A stretch of 41,608 nucleotides of DNA from Treponema sp. (GTDB lineage: Bacteria > Spirochaetota > Spirochaetia > Treponematales > Treponemataceae), in contig JAEDIW010000022.1 of NCBI GenBank assembly GCA_016296655.1, forward strand, positions 1 to 41,608, in the 5' to 3' direction. How positions within the stretch are numbered: position 1 is the stretch's first letter; each line of letters opens with the position of its first letter. Of this stretch, positions 31,997 through 40,640 are shown in pieces. The notes under the pieces were generated by a model. That model was not told the origin of the DNA and searched no databases. It saw only the letters and a program-made list of their open reading frames with translations. The translations under genes were made by a program, and so were the position numbers.

Positions 31997-33656
31997 AATG
32001 AAGGTTTGCAGAAATAATTACTTCATCCTGATACCAGTCTATCAGCAGTGAAAAAAGTTCCTCTTTGTATCCATCGCATGTTACACGGATTTTCCAGACA
32101 TTTCCGGAAATAAACCGTTTTGCAGGCATCTCTTTTATAGGAATCCATTTTCCATTGAACAGAATCGTACAACGGGCCAAGGAATTCAAATCTTTGCCTT
32201 TATCATCCCTTACATTTATTTTAACCGACAACGGCCGGTACGCATTTTTAAGGAAAGAATAGTCAAAATTTGTATTTTCTTTGCCTACAGAAACAGATTC
32301 CCACCAAACGTAAGAACCAGCCACAATTTTTATGCGGTACAAACCAGGCCTAAGATAAACAGGCTTTATGTACGCATTTTCACTGTCACTGCCTATAAAC
32401 GAACGCCTAGACCCCCGCACTTCAGGGATTTTTCCGCCGTCATTCTTAAAAAAATAGGCATAAACAGGCAGGCCTGTTCCATGTGTCTGCGGCATCTGCA
32501 TTGTAATGGTAACTGGCGTAAACCAGGGCCGTAAAACAGTTTTATGAACTAAACCTTTTGTCCATAAGCAGAACAGAACGGCACAAGCAGCAAAACCAAC
32601 ACCGATTCCCAAAAAAACACGGTCTTTTTTGTCAGGAACAAATTCTGGAATTTTCAACGGATTTGAAGAAATTATTATTTTTGCCAGCAGAATTCTAAGT
32701 TCATGAGTGTCAAAGTGCTTTAAATACCGGCGGATAATTTTTATTATCGGGTCTACAGACTGAAATCTTGCAGCTGGGTTTGCCTTCAGCATTTTTTTCA
32801 CAAGTCTGTCTACTATTGGATTTATTGATTTGTCAATTTTCCCAGGCCTAATATAATGCCCCTTTCTTACGGCAGAAACCATCTGCTCAGGCGTTGAAAC
32901 AGCAAAAGGTTTTTCGCCTGTAACCATTTCGTAAAGCATTATGCCTAGAGCATAAATGTCAGCCCTCTTGTCAACGCTTCTACTGTCCACAAACTGCTCA
33001 GGGGGCATATATGCAGGTGTACCAAGCATTGTTCCGCTTTTTGTAACGCCAGTATCTGCAATGGTTGCATCAGCGGGCGGGGCTGACACAGCAATGGTAG
33101 CATCTGCATTTTCGCCAGACTTTGAATCTTTTGACGAAGATTTTGTACGGTTCATTGTTATTGAAGGCTCTGTATTTTCAAAAGTATCATCTGTAGCAAT
33201 TCCAAAATCTGTAAGCTTGATTTCCGCACGTCTGGAAATAAGTATATTGCCAGGCTTTATGTCTCGATGAACAACTCCCTTGCCATGCGCATATTTTAAA
33301 GCATAGCAGGCATCAAGCAGAATCAGCAGGGAAAGTTCAGTTCCAAGTTTTTTTTGTTTTTTTATCAACTTGTCAAGAGCCATACCATCGACAAATTCTT
33401 CAACCATATAACGATATGAGCCTTCGGTAAAATAGTCAAAAAGATGAACTATATAAGGATTCTGCATATCCAGAAGAATCTGCGCTTCCCGCTTAAAACG
33501 TTCTCTGGCTTCGGCACTTCCACGACCAGACATTTTTTTTATTACGACATCTCTTTTTAAGGAAGGGTGAACAGCCTTGTAAACAACACCCATTCCACCA
33601 CGCGCAACTTCGTCACTAACCACATATTTTCCAATTTTTTCTGGTATAGCAGCCAT
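31986..33656 (-). CDS. Hanks-type Ser/Thr protein kinase with membrane anchor
   Basis: 556 residues. Kinase domain 9-310: ARGGMGVVYKA (18-28), K40, HRDIKPGN (130-137), DFG (150-152) and PPE (218-220). The activation loop carries an insertion of about 50 residues (155-210) rich in Ser/Thr with a repeated ADATIA (about 184-200), likely autophosphorylation sites and a natural ligand for the FHA protein of the same operon. A membrane helix (VFLGIGVGFAACAVLFCLW) lies near 346-366, and residues 370-556 are a beta-rich periplasmic region of unknown type, not PASTA repeats. It is the third gene of the FHA-phosphoesterase-kinase operon. Confidence 0.93.
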   Translation of the reverse strand: MAAIPEKIGKYVVSDEVARGGMGVVYKAVHPSLKRDVVIKKMSGRGSAEARERFKREAQILLDMQNPYIVHLFDYFTEGSYRYMVEEFVDGMALDKLIKKQKKLGTELSLLILLDACYALKYAHGKGVVHRDIKPGNILISRRAEIKLTDFGIATDDTFENTEPSITMNRTKSSSKDSKSGENADATIAVSAPPADATIADTGVTKSGTMLGTPAYMPPEQFVDSRSVDKRADIYALGIMLYEMVTGEKPFAVSTPEQMVSAVRKGHYIRPGKIDKSINPIVDRLVKKMLKANPAARFQSVDPIIKIIRRYLKHFDTHELRILLAKIIISSNPLKIPEFVPDKKDRVFLGIGVGFAACAVLFCLWTKGLVHKTVLRPWFTPVTITMQMPQTHGTGLPVYAYFFKNDGGKIPEVRGSRRSFIGSDSENAYIKPVYLRPGLYRIKIVAGSYVWWESVSVGKENTNFDYSFLKNAYRPLSVKINVRDDKGKDLNSLARCTILFNGKWIPIKEMPAKRFISGNVWKIRVTCDGYKEELFSLLIDWYQDEVIISANLHSIL

Positions 33657-33678
33657 TTTCTTCCTCTTGTTCTATATG

Positions 33679-34749
33679 TTATTTTTCAGCATTTTCAACA
33701 CAAACAATATCTGTTTCAGGATTGAATTTTCTGTCAGGATAAACTAGCACAACATTCTGCTCTTCTGGATTATGAATCTGGATAAATCGTGCGTCATTGA
33801 GCAGATTATACTTTCCGAAAATCGGGCGATGCCCTGCAAAATAAACTGAATCCTCATTTTTTGTAAAATCAGACAGCATTTTTTCAGTATTTCCACATTC
33901 AGCTGTACCGTTTGCCGTCCAAATCAACCCCTGAACAACTTCAGGCAAAACCCTGCAGTCAACCAATTCTTCATACGAAAAAGCACGAACAGGTTCTGCA
34001 TGGCTTACAATGCAGTTGTCAAACAGGGCAATCAAAGGCAAATCTTTTTCAAAGCCTGAATAAAGATACAAAATATCATCGCCGTAATAGTCAACAATAA
34101 AACGCCTGGTCATAAAACTTTCCTGAACAAATTTATGGAAAGGAAAATCACCGCCATATTCAAGACTTTCTATATTTTCATGGTTTCCTTTCAAAAAATG
34201 AAAGGCTTCAGGAAAATGGCATTTACATTCCATTACAAGCTTCATTAATGCAAGCCCTTCTGCCATTTCCTCTTTCATGGCCTTGCCGGACCACCTGCCC
34301 TTTCCAAATTCATCCCATGCTTTCAGCCATCGCTCTTTACCACGGGCTTCAGAATGCAGGCCATCGCCAACACAAACAAGCCGGATAAGATTTTTTTCCA
34401 GAGCCTGAACAACAGAAAGCGCATTCCCACATTCATCGCAAACAAAATTCACCGGCAATTTAAAAAAAAGGATATTTTTCAAAAAATAAAGGCGGGCATG
34501 CAAATCTGGAACAACAACCAATGGCAAATTCCGCTTATAAGTTCCGCCTTGACCAGCAGAATTTTTGCATCTAAAGTCTAAAAGCCCGCCAGGATTTCCA
34601 AGCCTGTCTGAAGGTCTGTAAGACACTGAAGAATTTTCATAAAAAGAGGACACTTTTAAAAGGAGTTCATAAAACTCCCTGTAAGGCGGTAATTTTGGAG
34701 AAAAATCAGCAACATTCATATTCAAAGAAGTTTCAGCCAAAACGCTCAC
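33679..34749 (-). CDS. calcineurin-like metallophosphoesterase, PPP-type protein phosphatase candidate
   Basis: 356 residues from a GTG that overlaps the FHA stop (GTGA). Metal-site motifs in order: VVPDLHAR (79-86, the GDxHG position), VCVGDGLHSEAR (125-136, the GDxxDR position), FLKGNHEN (185-192, the RGNHE position), IVSHAEP and YFAGHRPIFG. The motif spacing fits PPP-family phosphatases, although GDxHG reads PDLHA and GDxVDRG reads GDGLHSEARG. Position between an FHA adaptor and a Ser/Thr kinase makes it the likely eraser of the kinase's marks; diadenosine tetraphosphate hydrolase activity is an alternative. Confidence 0.8.
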   Translation of the reverse strand: MSVLAETSLNMNVADFSPKLPPYREFYELLLKVSSFYENSSVSYRPSDRLGNPGGLLDFRCKNSAGQGGTYKRNLPLVVVPDLHARLYFLKNILFFKLPVNFVCDECGNALSVVQALEKNLIRLVCVGDGLHSEARGKERWLKAWDEFGKGRWSGKAMKEEMAEGLALMKLVMECKCHFPEAFHFLKGNHENIESLEYGGDFPFHKFVQESFMTRRFIVDYYGDDILYLYSGFEKDLPLIALFDNCIVSHAEPVRAFSYEELVDCRVLPEVVQGLIWTANGTAECGNTEKMLSDFTKNEDSVYFAGHRPIFGKYNLLNDARFIQIHNPEEQNVVLVYPDRKFNPETDIVCVENAEK

Positions 34750-35090
34750 GCAATTACTAAAGTTGAACTTCCGACAGTAACCTTATCACCAGAATTCAAT
34801 TTTATATATTTATCAGCAGGAACTCGAATATTATTTATATAAGTTCCATTTGTGCTCATTAAATCCTTGAGAAAATATGCATCTTTTATCTTTTGAATCA
34901 TGGCATGATGGCGGCTTACAAGCTTATTATCAAGAACAATACTATTATCACTGTCCCTTCCGATTGTAATCTGCGCAACCAGCTTGATTTTTTTCTTATT
35001 GAAAACCAGATAAGAAACCGGCATCATCTGTGCAATGGCATCCAGATGTTTTCCTACAGCAGAGCCTGTTACAATTGTAGAATCTTCCAT
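34746..35090 (-). CDS. FHA-domain protein
   Basis: 114 residues, nearly all one FHA domain after a 25-residue N-terminal tail. Phosphothreonine-binding signature: TIGRD (42-46), LVSRHHAMI (57-65) and STNGTYINN (79-87). It starts the operon with the phosphoesterase and kinase, so it probably docks on phosphorylated kinase or substrates. The tail has Thr/Ser residues (MEDSTIVTGSAVGK), a possible kinase substrate as in GarA-type proteins. No Shine-Dalgarno. Confidence 0.9.
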   Translation of the reverse strand: MEDSTIVTGSAVGKHLDAIAQMMPVSYLVFNKKKIKLVAQITIGRDSDNSIVLDNKLVSRHHAMIQKIKDAYFLKDLMSTNGTYINNIRVPADKYIKLNSGDKVTVGSSTLVIA

Positions 35091-35097
35091 AGGTTAA

Positions 35098-35126
35098 ATT
35101 ATATAACCGCCTTACAAAAAATACAA
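35098..35126 (-). promoter_or_regulatory. FHA-phosphatase-kinase operon promoter, probably leaderless
   Basis: Minus strand: TTGTAT (35126-35121), a 17-nt spacer, TATAAT (35103-35098), then TTAACCT and the ATG at 35090. A consensus -10 lies only 7 nt before the ATG. Confidence 0.6.
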
Positions 35127-35162
35127 CTTTTAACAGAAAGTCTTTAAACTTTTCCCGAAAAA

Positions 35163-35735
35163 CTACTTCAACAAAAGTTCTTCCAAACTTCTCTTTGGAA
35201 CGTAATGAACCTGATTTTCATCCCTAAAGTATTTTGTACTGCCACTTTCAGGAATCGGAACAAGTTTTACATCTTCCTTTGGCTTTCCAAATGCAAGAAC
35301 CAGGGACACTTCATAATCTTCAGCAGAAATGTCAAATAACTTCAGGATTTCAGGTCTGTCGATTGCGCCTAGCATACAACCACCAAGACCTTTTTCAACA
35401 GCACCAAGCATCATCGTCTGTGCCATAATACCAGTATCTGTAGCAGCATTTTTTGCAATCCGCAAATCAGTCAAAATAATTATATAAGCTGCAGGTTTTT
35501 CATCACCTTTCGGACCACCCCATTCAGGCAATGCACCAGCCCAGTGCAGACATTGAAAAAGCTTTTCGTTTTCTTCTTCATCATTTACGATTCTGAATTT
35601 TAGTGGCTGCAGATTTGCAGCTGAAGGACAACTTCTTGCAAGTTCTACCAAATCAAGCAGATCAGAATCCAGAATTTTTTCATCGCCATAAAAACGCCGG
35701 TAAGAGCGGCTTTTTAAAACTAAATCTTTCAGCAT
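35163..35735 (-). CDS. nitroreductase-family FMN oxidoreductase
   Basis: 190 residues. SRSYRRF near the N-terminus (FMN phosphate contact), LARSCPSAANLQPLKFRIV, a central GIMAQTMMLGAVEKGLGGCM and AFGKPKEDV follow the family pattern. The family reduces nitro compounds, flavins or quinones with NAD(P)H. GGGG lies upstream of the ATG. It appears to be monocistronic. Confidence 0.87.
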   Translation of the reverse strand: MLKDLVLKSRSYRRFYGDEKILDSDLLDLVELARSCPSAANLQPLKFRIVNDEEENEKLFQCLHWAGALPEWGGPKGDEKPAAYIIILTDLRIAKNAATDTGIMAQTMMLGAVEKGLGGCMLGAIDRPEILKLFDISAEDYEVSLVLAFGKPKEDVKLVPIPESGSTKYFRDENQVHYVPKRSLEELLLK

Positions 35736-35764
35736 AATATCCCCATAAAATCAAATTACAAAAT

Positions 35765-35792
35765 AAAGGGCTACAAAACTTTGCCCTTTTTT
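35765..35792 (+). terminator. hairpin with T-run in a divergent promoter region
   Basis: AAAGGGC (35765-35771) and GCCCTTT (35783-35789) followed by TTT on the plus strand. It lies upstream of both the nitroreductase (minus) and the PfkB kinase (plus), where no terminator is expected. The rest of 35793-35970 shows no gene, only the word AAGTGGCA twice. Confidence 0.45.
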
Positions 35793-35970
35793 AAGCCTAC
35801 AATATAAAAAATGTTTTTGCAAACAAAAAAACAATGCTGGCAAGTGGCAAAGTTTTTGCAAATTGTTGTAAGTGGCATTTTTTCAGACAAAGAACGCATT
35901 TTTCAAAACAAACTTTGTAATATTTGTTAACCCTGTCAGAAAGTGATTTTTCAGATTTTTCTGCAAATAA

Positions 35971-35999
35971 TTGAAAAAAAAACAATAAATTCTTATACT
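35971..35999 (+). promoter_or_regulatory. PfkB-family kinase promoter, probably leaderless
   Basis: TTGAAA (35971-35976), 17 nt, TATACT (35994-35999), six nt, then ATG at 36006, the predicted start point itself. Confidence 0.6.
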
Positions 36000-36005
36000 C
36001 TTACA

Positions 36006-36941
36006 ATGCAGAAAACACTTTTTATCGGTTCAACATGTGCAGATGTTATCATCAACGTTCCATTTCTGCCAGCTCCTGGCAAAGACGAAAACATACTTTC
36101 ACAAAAACTTTCAGCTGGCGGTTGTGCCTTTAATGTTTCTTCAATTGTGAGACAGTTTGGGTTGCCGTATATTTTATGCTCGCCACTTGGCTCTGGAATT
36201 TATGGAGATTTTATTGAAAAGCGGTTTGCCGAACTGGGAATCCCTGTTTTTGTAAAAACCCCAGAACTTGAAAACGGTTGCTGCTACTGCATCGTTGAGT
36301 CAAATGCCCGCAGAACATTTTTGTGTCAGCATGGCGCAGAATACCGTTTTAACGAGCAGTGGTTTTCAAACATAAACTTTTCCGAAATTGACATCATCTA
36401 TTTCTGCGGACTTGAAATCGAAGATGTTGACGGTGCAAAAATAATTTCCTTTCTTGAGCAAAAAACATCTGAACAGAAAAAGCTCAACCATGAAATAACA
36501 TTATTTTTTGCACCAGGCCCCAGAATCAATAACATTCAGACTGAGCTTCTTTCAAGAATTTTTGCATTAAAGCCGATTCTGCACTTAAATGATGAAGAAG
36601 CTGTTTCTTTTACTAAACAACAGGAAATAGCTCAGGCAGCCCAATTCCTGACAAAATTGACTGGCAATTCCGTAATTATTACAGAGGGAAAAGACGGGGC
36701 TTTCTGCTATGACAAAAAGATAAACCAGACGGCAAGCATTCCCTGCCAAAGTAATGTAAAGGCGATTGATACAACAGGTGCAGGCGACTGCCACTGCGGA
36801 ACAATCATTGCAAGCTTAAAGCAGGGATATTCACTTTTTGACAGCGTTAAACGTGCAAATGTTCTTGCAGCATATATTGTTACTCAACCTGGTTCTACAA
36901 TTCCAGAACAGAAATTTCAGGAAATTACAAGCCTGTTATAA
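36006..36941 (+). CDS. PfkB/ribokinase-family sugar kinase
   Basis: The ATG at 36006 is chosen because the protein then starts at the family N-terminus (MQKTLFIGSTCADVIINVPF) and fits the promoter; 311 residues. LSAGGCAFNVSSIVRQFG (sugar-binding GG loop, about 35-52) and DTTGAGDCHCGT (about 255-266; catalytic Asp near 261, followed by Cys-His where most relatives have x-F) are the two PfkB signatures. The substrate could be ribose, fructose or a nucleoside and cannot be read from the sequence. A terminator follows. Confidence 0.9.
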   Translation: MQKTLFIGSTCADVIINVPFLPAPGKDENILSQKLSAGGCAFNVSSIVRQFGLPYILCSPLGSGIYGDFIEKRFAELGIPVFVKTPELENGCCYCIVESNARRTFLCQHGAEYRFNEQWFSNINFSEIDIIYFCGLEIEDVDGAKIISFLEQKTSEQKKLNHEITLFFAPGPRINNIQTELLSRIFALKPILHLNDEEAVSFTKQQEIAQAAQFLTKLTGNSVIITEGKDGAFCYDKKINQTASIPCQSNVKAIDTTGAGDCHCGTIIASLKQGYSLFDSVKRANVLAAYIVTQPGSTIPEQKFQEITSLL

Positions 36942-36998
36942 AATCTGATATAAAATCCTGACAGCCTGAATTTTTGCAATTTTCCAATAAAAAAAATA

Positions 36999-37045
36999 AA
37001 CCCCAGCCATAACCGAAAACCGATACATACTGGGGTTATTTTTTG
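36999..37045. terminator. bidirectional terminator between PfkB and CstA genes
   Basis: AACCCCAG (36999-37006) and CTGGGGTT (37030-37037), with ATTTTTT after it on plus and TATTTTTTT on minus. Confidence 0.85.
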
Positions 37046-37140
37046 TCCCGTTCAAAAAAATGCCAGATCAGCAAAATGACAGAAACAGCACTAGACTACC
37101 TGTCATTTTTAATCACTGCATTCAGATAAAGCTTTTATTT

Positions 37141-38649
37141 TTATGAACGGCCAATGATTACAGAATCCTGAATTTTCTTGCACTTGTCAGCAATAAGATA
37201 ACCGCGAAGTATGAAAATTGCAAGGAAAGCAATTGCAGCAACAATACCTGTTGCATAAGAAATTACAATACCCTGATTTCCAAGCTTGATAAGGTTAAAA
37301 CATTCAGGTGCATACATAAGATATGTAACGCTTACAGCAGACATAAATGTTGCAGGAACAGCGCAAATCCAGCATACGTTTTTATTCTCATAGTTTGCAA
37401 CAAAGTACATTGCTCCACACCAAAGAACAATCATTGCCAAAGTTTGGTTAGACCAAGAGAAATATCTCCATACTACATTATAGTCAACTTTAGAAATAAT
37501 ATAACCAATTAAAAGCAAAGGAACGGCTACACTCAACCTTACCTTGATTTGTTTTTCGTCAAGTTTGAACCAGTCAAAAATTACCATACGTGCACTGCGG
37601 AATGCTGTATCACCTGAAGTAATTGGACATGCAATTACACCAAGCATTGCAATTACTGTACCAACACCTGGCAGAAGTGCCTTACACATTTCATAAACAG
37701 ATGTTGCATTGCCACCCTTTACTTTGAGAAGAGCTTCAAGTCCCATTCCAGAAGCAGCTTTTGAAGGATCATAGTAGAATGCAATGGCAGCAGAAGCCCA
37801 AACCATAGCAATAATACCTTCACAAATCATTGCACCGTAGAAAATCTTGCGTCCATCTTTTTCACTTTTCAAAGTACGTGAAATAACAGGAGACTGAGTT
37901 GCATGGAAACCAGAAATGGCACCACAGGCAACAGTGATGAACATCAGCGGCCAGATTGGTTTTTTACCAGCTGCAGGATAAAGGTTTTTAAGCGTAATTT
38001 CCATCATCGGGCGTTCGCCAGAATGAATCATTGTAGAAATTGCAATGCCGATTGCCATAAGAATCAGACAGATACCGAAAATCGGATAAAGGCGTCCAAT
38101 AATTTTATCAACAGGAAGCAGTGTTGCAAGGAAATAATAAATAAGAATGATTATTGTCCAGGTTTTTACATTAAGGAAAGAATTACCAGCAGTCAACTTT
38201 GCAAGAAGTCCAGCAGGTCCTACCATAAATACAACACCAACCATTACAAGCAGTACCAGACCGAAAACACGCATGACATTCTGCATTGTCTTGCCCATGT
38301 ACTTACCAGTAACTTCTGTAATACTTGCACCGTCATTGCGAACAGAAAGCATTCCAGACATATAGTCATGAACACCACCGGCCAGAATTGTACCAAATAC
38401 AATCCACAGGTAAACACTTGGTCCCCACATAGCACCTGAAATGGCACCAAAAATCGGACCAAGACCTGCAATATTCAAAAGCTGAACCAGAAATGCCTTT
38501 GCATTTGACATTGGAACATAGTCAACACCATCTGGATTTGCAATTGCAGGAGTTGCTGCATCTGTTGGAGCAAAACACTTGTCGACAATCTTGCCATAAA
38601 CAACATAGCCAACAACCAATAAAGCTACACATAGTAAAAATGATAACAT
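37141..38649 (-). CDS. cstA: CstA-family carbon starvation / peptide or pyruvate transporter
   Basis: 502 residues with about 13 hydrophobic helices, matching the shorter Gram-positive-type CstA (the E. coli protein is about 700). VDYVPMSNAKAFLVQLLNIA, GLGPIFGAISGAMWGP and GGVHDYMSGMLSVRNDGASI split as shown are the family's highly conserved N-terminal blocks. CstA and BtsT relatives import peptides or pyruvate. AGGAGG precedes the ATG. Monocistronic, terminated at 36999-37045. The 160 bp upstream hold no gene. Confidence 0.93.
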   Translation of the reverse strand: MLSFLLCVALLVVGYVVYGKIVDKCFAPTDAATPAIANPDGVDYVPMSNAKAFLVQLLNIAGLGPIFGAISGAMWGPSVYLWIVFGTILAGGVHDYMSGMLSVRNDGASITEVTGKYMGKTMQNVMRVFGLVLLVMVGVVFMVGPAGLLAKLTAGNSFLNVKTWTIIILIYYFLATLLPVDKIIGRLYPIFGICLILMAIGIAISTMIHSGERPMMEITLKNLYPAAGKKPIWPLMFITVACGAISGFHATQSPVISRTLKSEKDGRKIFYGAMICEGIIAMVWASAAIAFYYDPSKAASGMGLEALLKVKGGNATSVYEMCKALLPGVGTVIAMLGVIACPITSGDTAFRSARMVIFDWFKLDEKQIKVRLSVAVPLLLIGYIISKVDYNVVWRYFSWSNQTLAMIVLWCGAMYFVANYENKNVCWICAVPATFMSAVSVTYLMYAPECFNLIKLGNQGIVISYATGIVAAIAFLAIFILRGYLIADKCKKIQDSVIIGRS

Positions 38650-38771
38650 CTTAAGCCTCCTAAATTTTTACCACAATTTATAGGTTACCACCAGAATTTA
38701 ACCTTGTAAATATTTTTTTTATTTTTATTCAGGCAGAATTTTAAAAATTTTCTACAGGATTTTATAAAAAG

Positions 38772-38800
38772 TTGATAAACATCTGGAAATAAGATAGAAT
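38772..38800 (+). promoter_or_regulatory. exbB-exbD-tonB promoter
   Basis: TTGATA (38772-38777), 17 nt, TAGAAT (38795-38800). Start point near 38807, so only about 4 nt lie before the ATG at 38811. Confidence 0.55.
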
Positions 38801-38810
38801 CTGCTTAAAA

Positions 38811-39311
38811 ATGAAAATCATTCAGTTCGTAAATCTTGGCGGCGCCATAAACTGGCTGCTGTTTCTGCTTTTTTGGGCAGTTTTTTTTCAATGCACGGAG
38901 CGGATACTCTATTTTTTTTCAACCAGAAAAAACAGTTCTAAAAGTTTTTTTAAAAAGTTCAAAGATTTTGATGCAGAAGACAAAAATCAGCTCGAAAATG
39001 AAATTTCACGATGGCATTTTGAAATGAACAGGGGCTTGTGGTTTCTGGATTTTTGTGCAGCAGCCTCTCCTTCAGCTGGGCTTTTAGGAACTATCACAGG
39101 ACTTATAAAAGCCTTTCAGTCAATCAGTGCTGGAAACATGAACATGGAAAATCTTTCTGGGGGAATTTGGGTTGCAATGCTCACAACGGCCAGCGGACTT
39201 GCAGTTTCCATTCCAGCAATGTTTTTTTACAGATTTTTTAAGAGAATTATAGAAAAACGCATGGCAGAGATTTATTTTTTTACTCAGCAGAAAGAAACTG
39301 AAAAATCGTAA
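38811..39311 (+). CDS. exbB: ExbB/TolQ/MotA-family proton channel protein
   Basis: 166 residues, shorter than E. coli ExbB (244). An N-terminal helix (WLLFLLFWAVFFQCTERILY), a cytoplasmic segment, then the two conserved helices: FCAAASPSAGLLGTITGLIK (family motif with GLLGTxxG) and SGGIWVAMLTTASGLAVSIP. With ExbD it uses the proton gradient to energise TonB. There is no Shine-Dalgarno and a very short leader. Confidence 0.9.
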   Translation: MKIIQFVNLGGAINWLLFLLFWAVFFQCTERILYFFSTRKNSSKSFFKKFKDFDAEDKNQLENEISRWHFEMNRGLWFLDFCAAASPSAGLLGTITGLIKAFQSISAGNMNMENLSGGIWVAMLTTASGLAVSIPAMFFYRFFKRIIEKRMAEIYFFTQQKETEKS

Positions 39312-39339
39312 GAGAAAATCCAATTTACAGGAGCTTTGA

Positions 39340-39753
39340 ATGAATGATTTTTTTAAGAAATATATAAAAGAAGAAAAATGTCATGCAAACCTTACAAGCA
39401 TGATTGATGTCATATTCATTCTGCTGGTTTTTTTTATGATTTCAACTCAGTTTAAAAATTCTTCTATAAAGATGCAGTTGCCAAAGCTTGAAAAAGGCAG
39501 TTCAGCTGAAACAATGCAAAAAGAACCTGAAATTTCTGCAAATGCAGAGTTGATTTTTTTTAACGGGATGCAGGTCTCTGAACAGGAGCTGGAAAAAAAT
39601 CTCCTGAATCTTTCTAAAGAGAAACCAGAAATGACAGTCCGGTTCAAAGGAGACAAAAATATTTCATACCAAAGGTTTCTTGAAATTTATTCGATTATTG
39701 AACGCTCAGGAATCAAAAAAATTGCGGTTGAACACAAAACGGCTTCTGACTAG
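39340..39753 (+). CDS. exbD: ExbD/TolR-family protein
   Basis: 137 residues: a short cytosolic start, one membrane helix with the essential Asp in NLTSMIDVIFILLVFFMIS (MIDVIF), and a periplasmic domain with ELIFFNGMQVSEQEL and RYQRFLEIYSIIE-type strands ending GIKKIAVEHK. AGGAG lies 8 nt before the ATG. The 3' end overlaps the TonB reading frame. Confidence 0.92.
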   Translation: MNDFFKKYIKEEKCHANLTSMIDVIFILLVFFMISTQFKNSSIKMQLPKLEKGSSAETMQKEPEISANAELIFFNGMQVSEQELEKNLLNLSKEKPEMTVRFKGDKNISYQRFLEIYSIIERSGIKKIAVEHKTASD

Positions 39754-40504
39754 TCTGACAGTTACTCTTGCAACTTTCTGTCTGTTCTGCATTTTATTTG
39801 AAAAGACTCAATTTCTGGAAAATTGCCTGAAAAAAACTCATTCACAAAAATCTGATTTTACCGCAGTAATTGAAATTCAGGAAAGCAGGAAAACTTCAAC
39901 TGACAGCAGAATTTCGCAAAGCATAAAAAATACTGAATTGCACGAAGTTCAGGAAAAACAGAAAATGCCTGAAAATTTCGAAAAATCCGTAAAATATGAA
40001 AAAAAATCTGTCCAGAATACGCAAAATGCTGATTTTTTGGAAAAAGAAATGAAAGATGAACTGAAAAAAGCAGAAAACACATCTCAGATGGAAAACTTAC
40101 AGCCTGAGTTAGTTTCCAGTTTTTCCAGTAGCAATGAAAGCCAGCAGCATGTGGGGCAGAAATCTGGGCAAAGGTCTGTTTTTGAAAATCCTGCAGAACT
40201 GGAAGATGAAAAAACAGCAAAAAAAATTGCCTCGTACAAAGCCTATGTTCTTAGAAAAATTGCAATGCATAAAAATTATCCTTCAGCAGCACGGGCAAAA
40301 GGGATGACAGGAAAAACGAAGCTTTGCATAACGATTTACGCCAATGGAAAAAACTGCAGCGTAAAAATCATTTCGTCGTCGGGGCATGAAATTCTTGACG
40401 ATGCGGCTGAAAAATCTGTAAAAGATTCCCTGCCATTTAAAAAACTGCCAGAGAATTGTGAAAAAACGGAAATTATTTTTTCTATGGATTTTACACTGGA
40501 ATAA
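39680..40504 (+). CDS. tonB: TonB-family energy transducer
   Basis: Start uncertain: a TTG at 39680 with AAAGG four nt upstream (274 residues) or a TTG at 39728 (258 residues). A helix LLTSLTVTLATFCLFCILF anchors the protein; a Lys/Glu/Ser-rich periplasmic stretch of about 130 residues replaces the usual Pro-rich linker; and the C-terminal TonB domain is clear (SYKAYVLRKIAMHKNYPSAA, GMTGKTKLCITIYANGK, SGHEILDDAAEKSVKDSLPF). It overlaps exbD by 26-74 bp. It transmits force to TonB-dependent outer-membrane transporters, none of which is in this window. Confidence 0.88.
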   Translation: MKFIRLLNAQESKKLRLNTKRLLTSLTVTLATFCLFCILFEKTQFLENCLKKTHSQKSDFTAVIEIQESRKTSTDSRISQSIKNTELHEVQEKQKMPENFEKSVKYEKKSVQNTQNADFLEKEMKDELKKAENTSQMENLQPELVSSFSSSNESQQHVGQKSGQRSVFENPAELEDEKTAKKIASYKAYVLRKIAMHKNYPSAARAKGMTGKTKLCITIYANGKNCSVKIISSSGHEILDDAAEKSVKDSLPFKKLPENCEKTEIIFSMDFTLE

Positions 40505-40518
40505 TTTTTTTGTATACT
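40490..40518 (+). promoter_or_regulatory. promoter of the structured leader RNA
   Basis: TTTACA (40490-40495, inside the last codons of tonB), a 17-nt spacer and TATACT (40513-40518). The predicted start is near 40525, exactly where the outer stem of the leader RNA begins. Confidence 0.6.
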
Positions 40519-40524
40519 TGTGCA

Positions 40525-40640
40525 GACTTGTTCTGGGGAAGTGGGTAAGATTCCCGGCTTGGAGTGAAAAGGTAATGCAGCTGAAAAAGCTGACAAGTCC
40601 TAATGCCAGAAGCATGTTGAAGACTAGGTATTAAAAGTCT
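40525..40640 (+). ncRNA. structured 5' leader with terminator, cobalamin-riboswitch-like
   Basis: A stem GACTTGT (40525-40531) with ACAAGTC (40593-40599) encloses GGGGAAGTGGGTAAGATTCC and a CAGCT-GAAAA-AGCTG hairpin. The piece GGGAA-GTG-GGTAAGATTCC resembles the GGGAAnnnGGUGnAAnUCC core of cobalamin riboswitches, and TAATGCCAGAAGC resembles the conserved 3' AGxCAGAAxACC box, but other consensus positions (CCCGCnACUGU) are not clear. A terminator hairpin AAGACT (40619-40624) / AGTCTT (40635-40640) followed by GATTTTTTT ends before the lipoprotein's AAGGAG. Structured leader with terminator: fairly sure. Cobalamin ligand: tentative. Confidence 0.5.

Noticed and set aside
35797..35985. 62-residue minus-strand ORF in the nitroreductase/pfkB gap
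   Set aside because: It covers the pfkB promoter and shows no signal, Shine-Dalgarno or recognisable pattern.
40283..40615. Minus-strand ORFs across tonB and the leader RNA
   Set aside because: They are antisense to tonB and run into the leader RNA.
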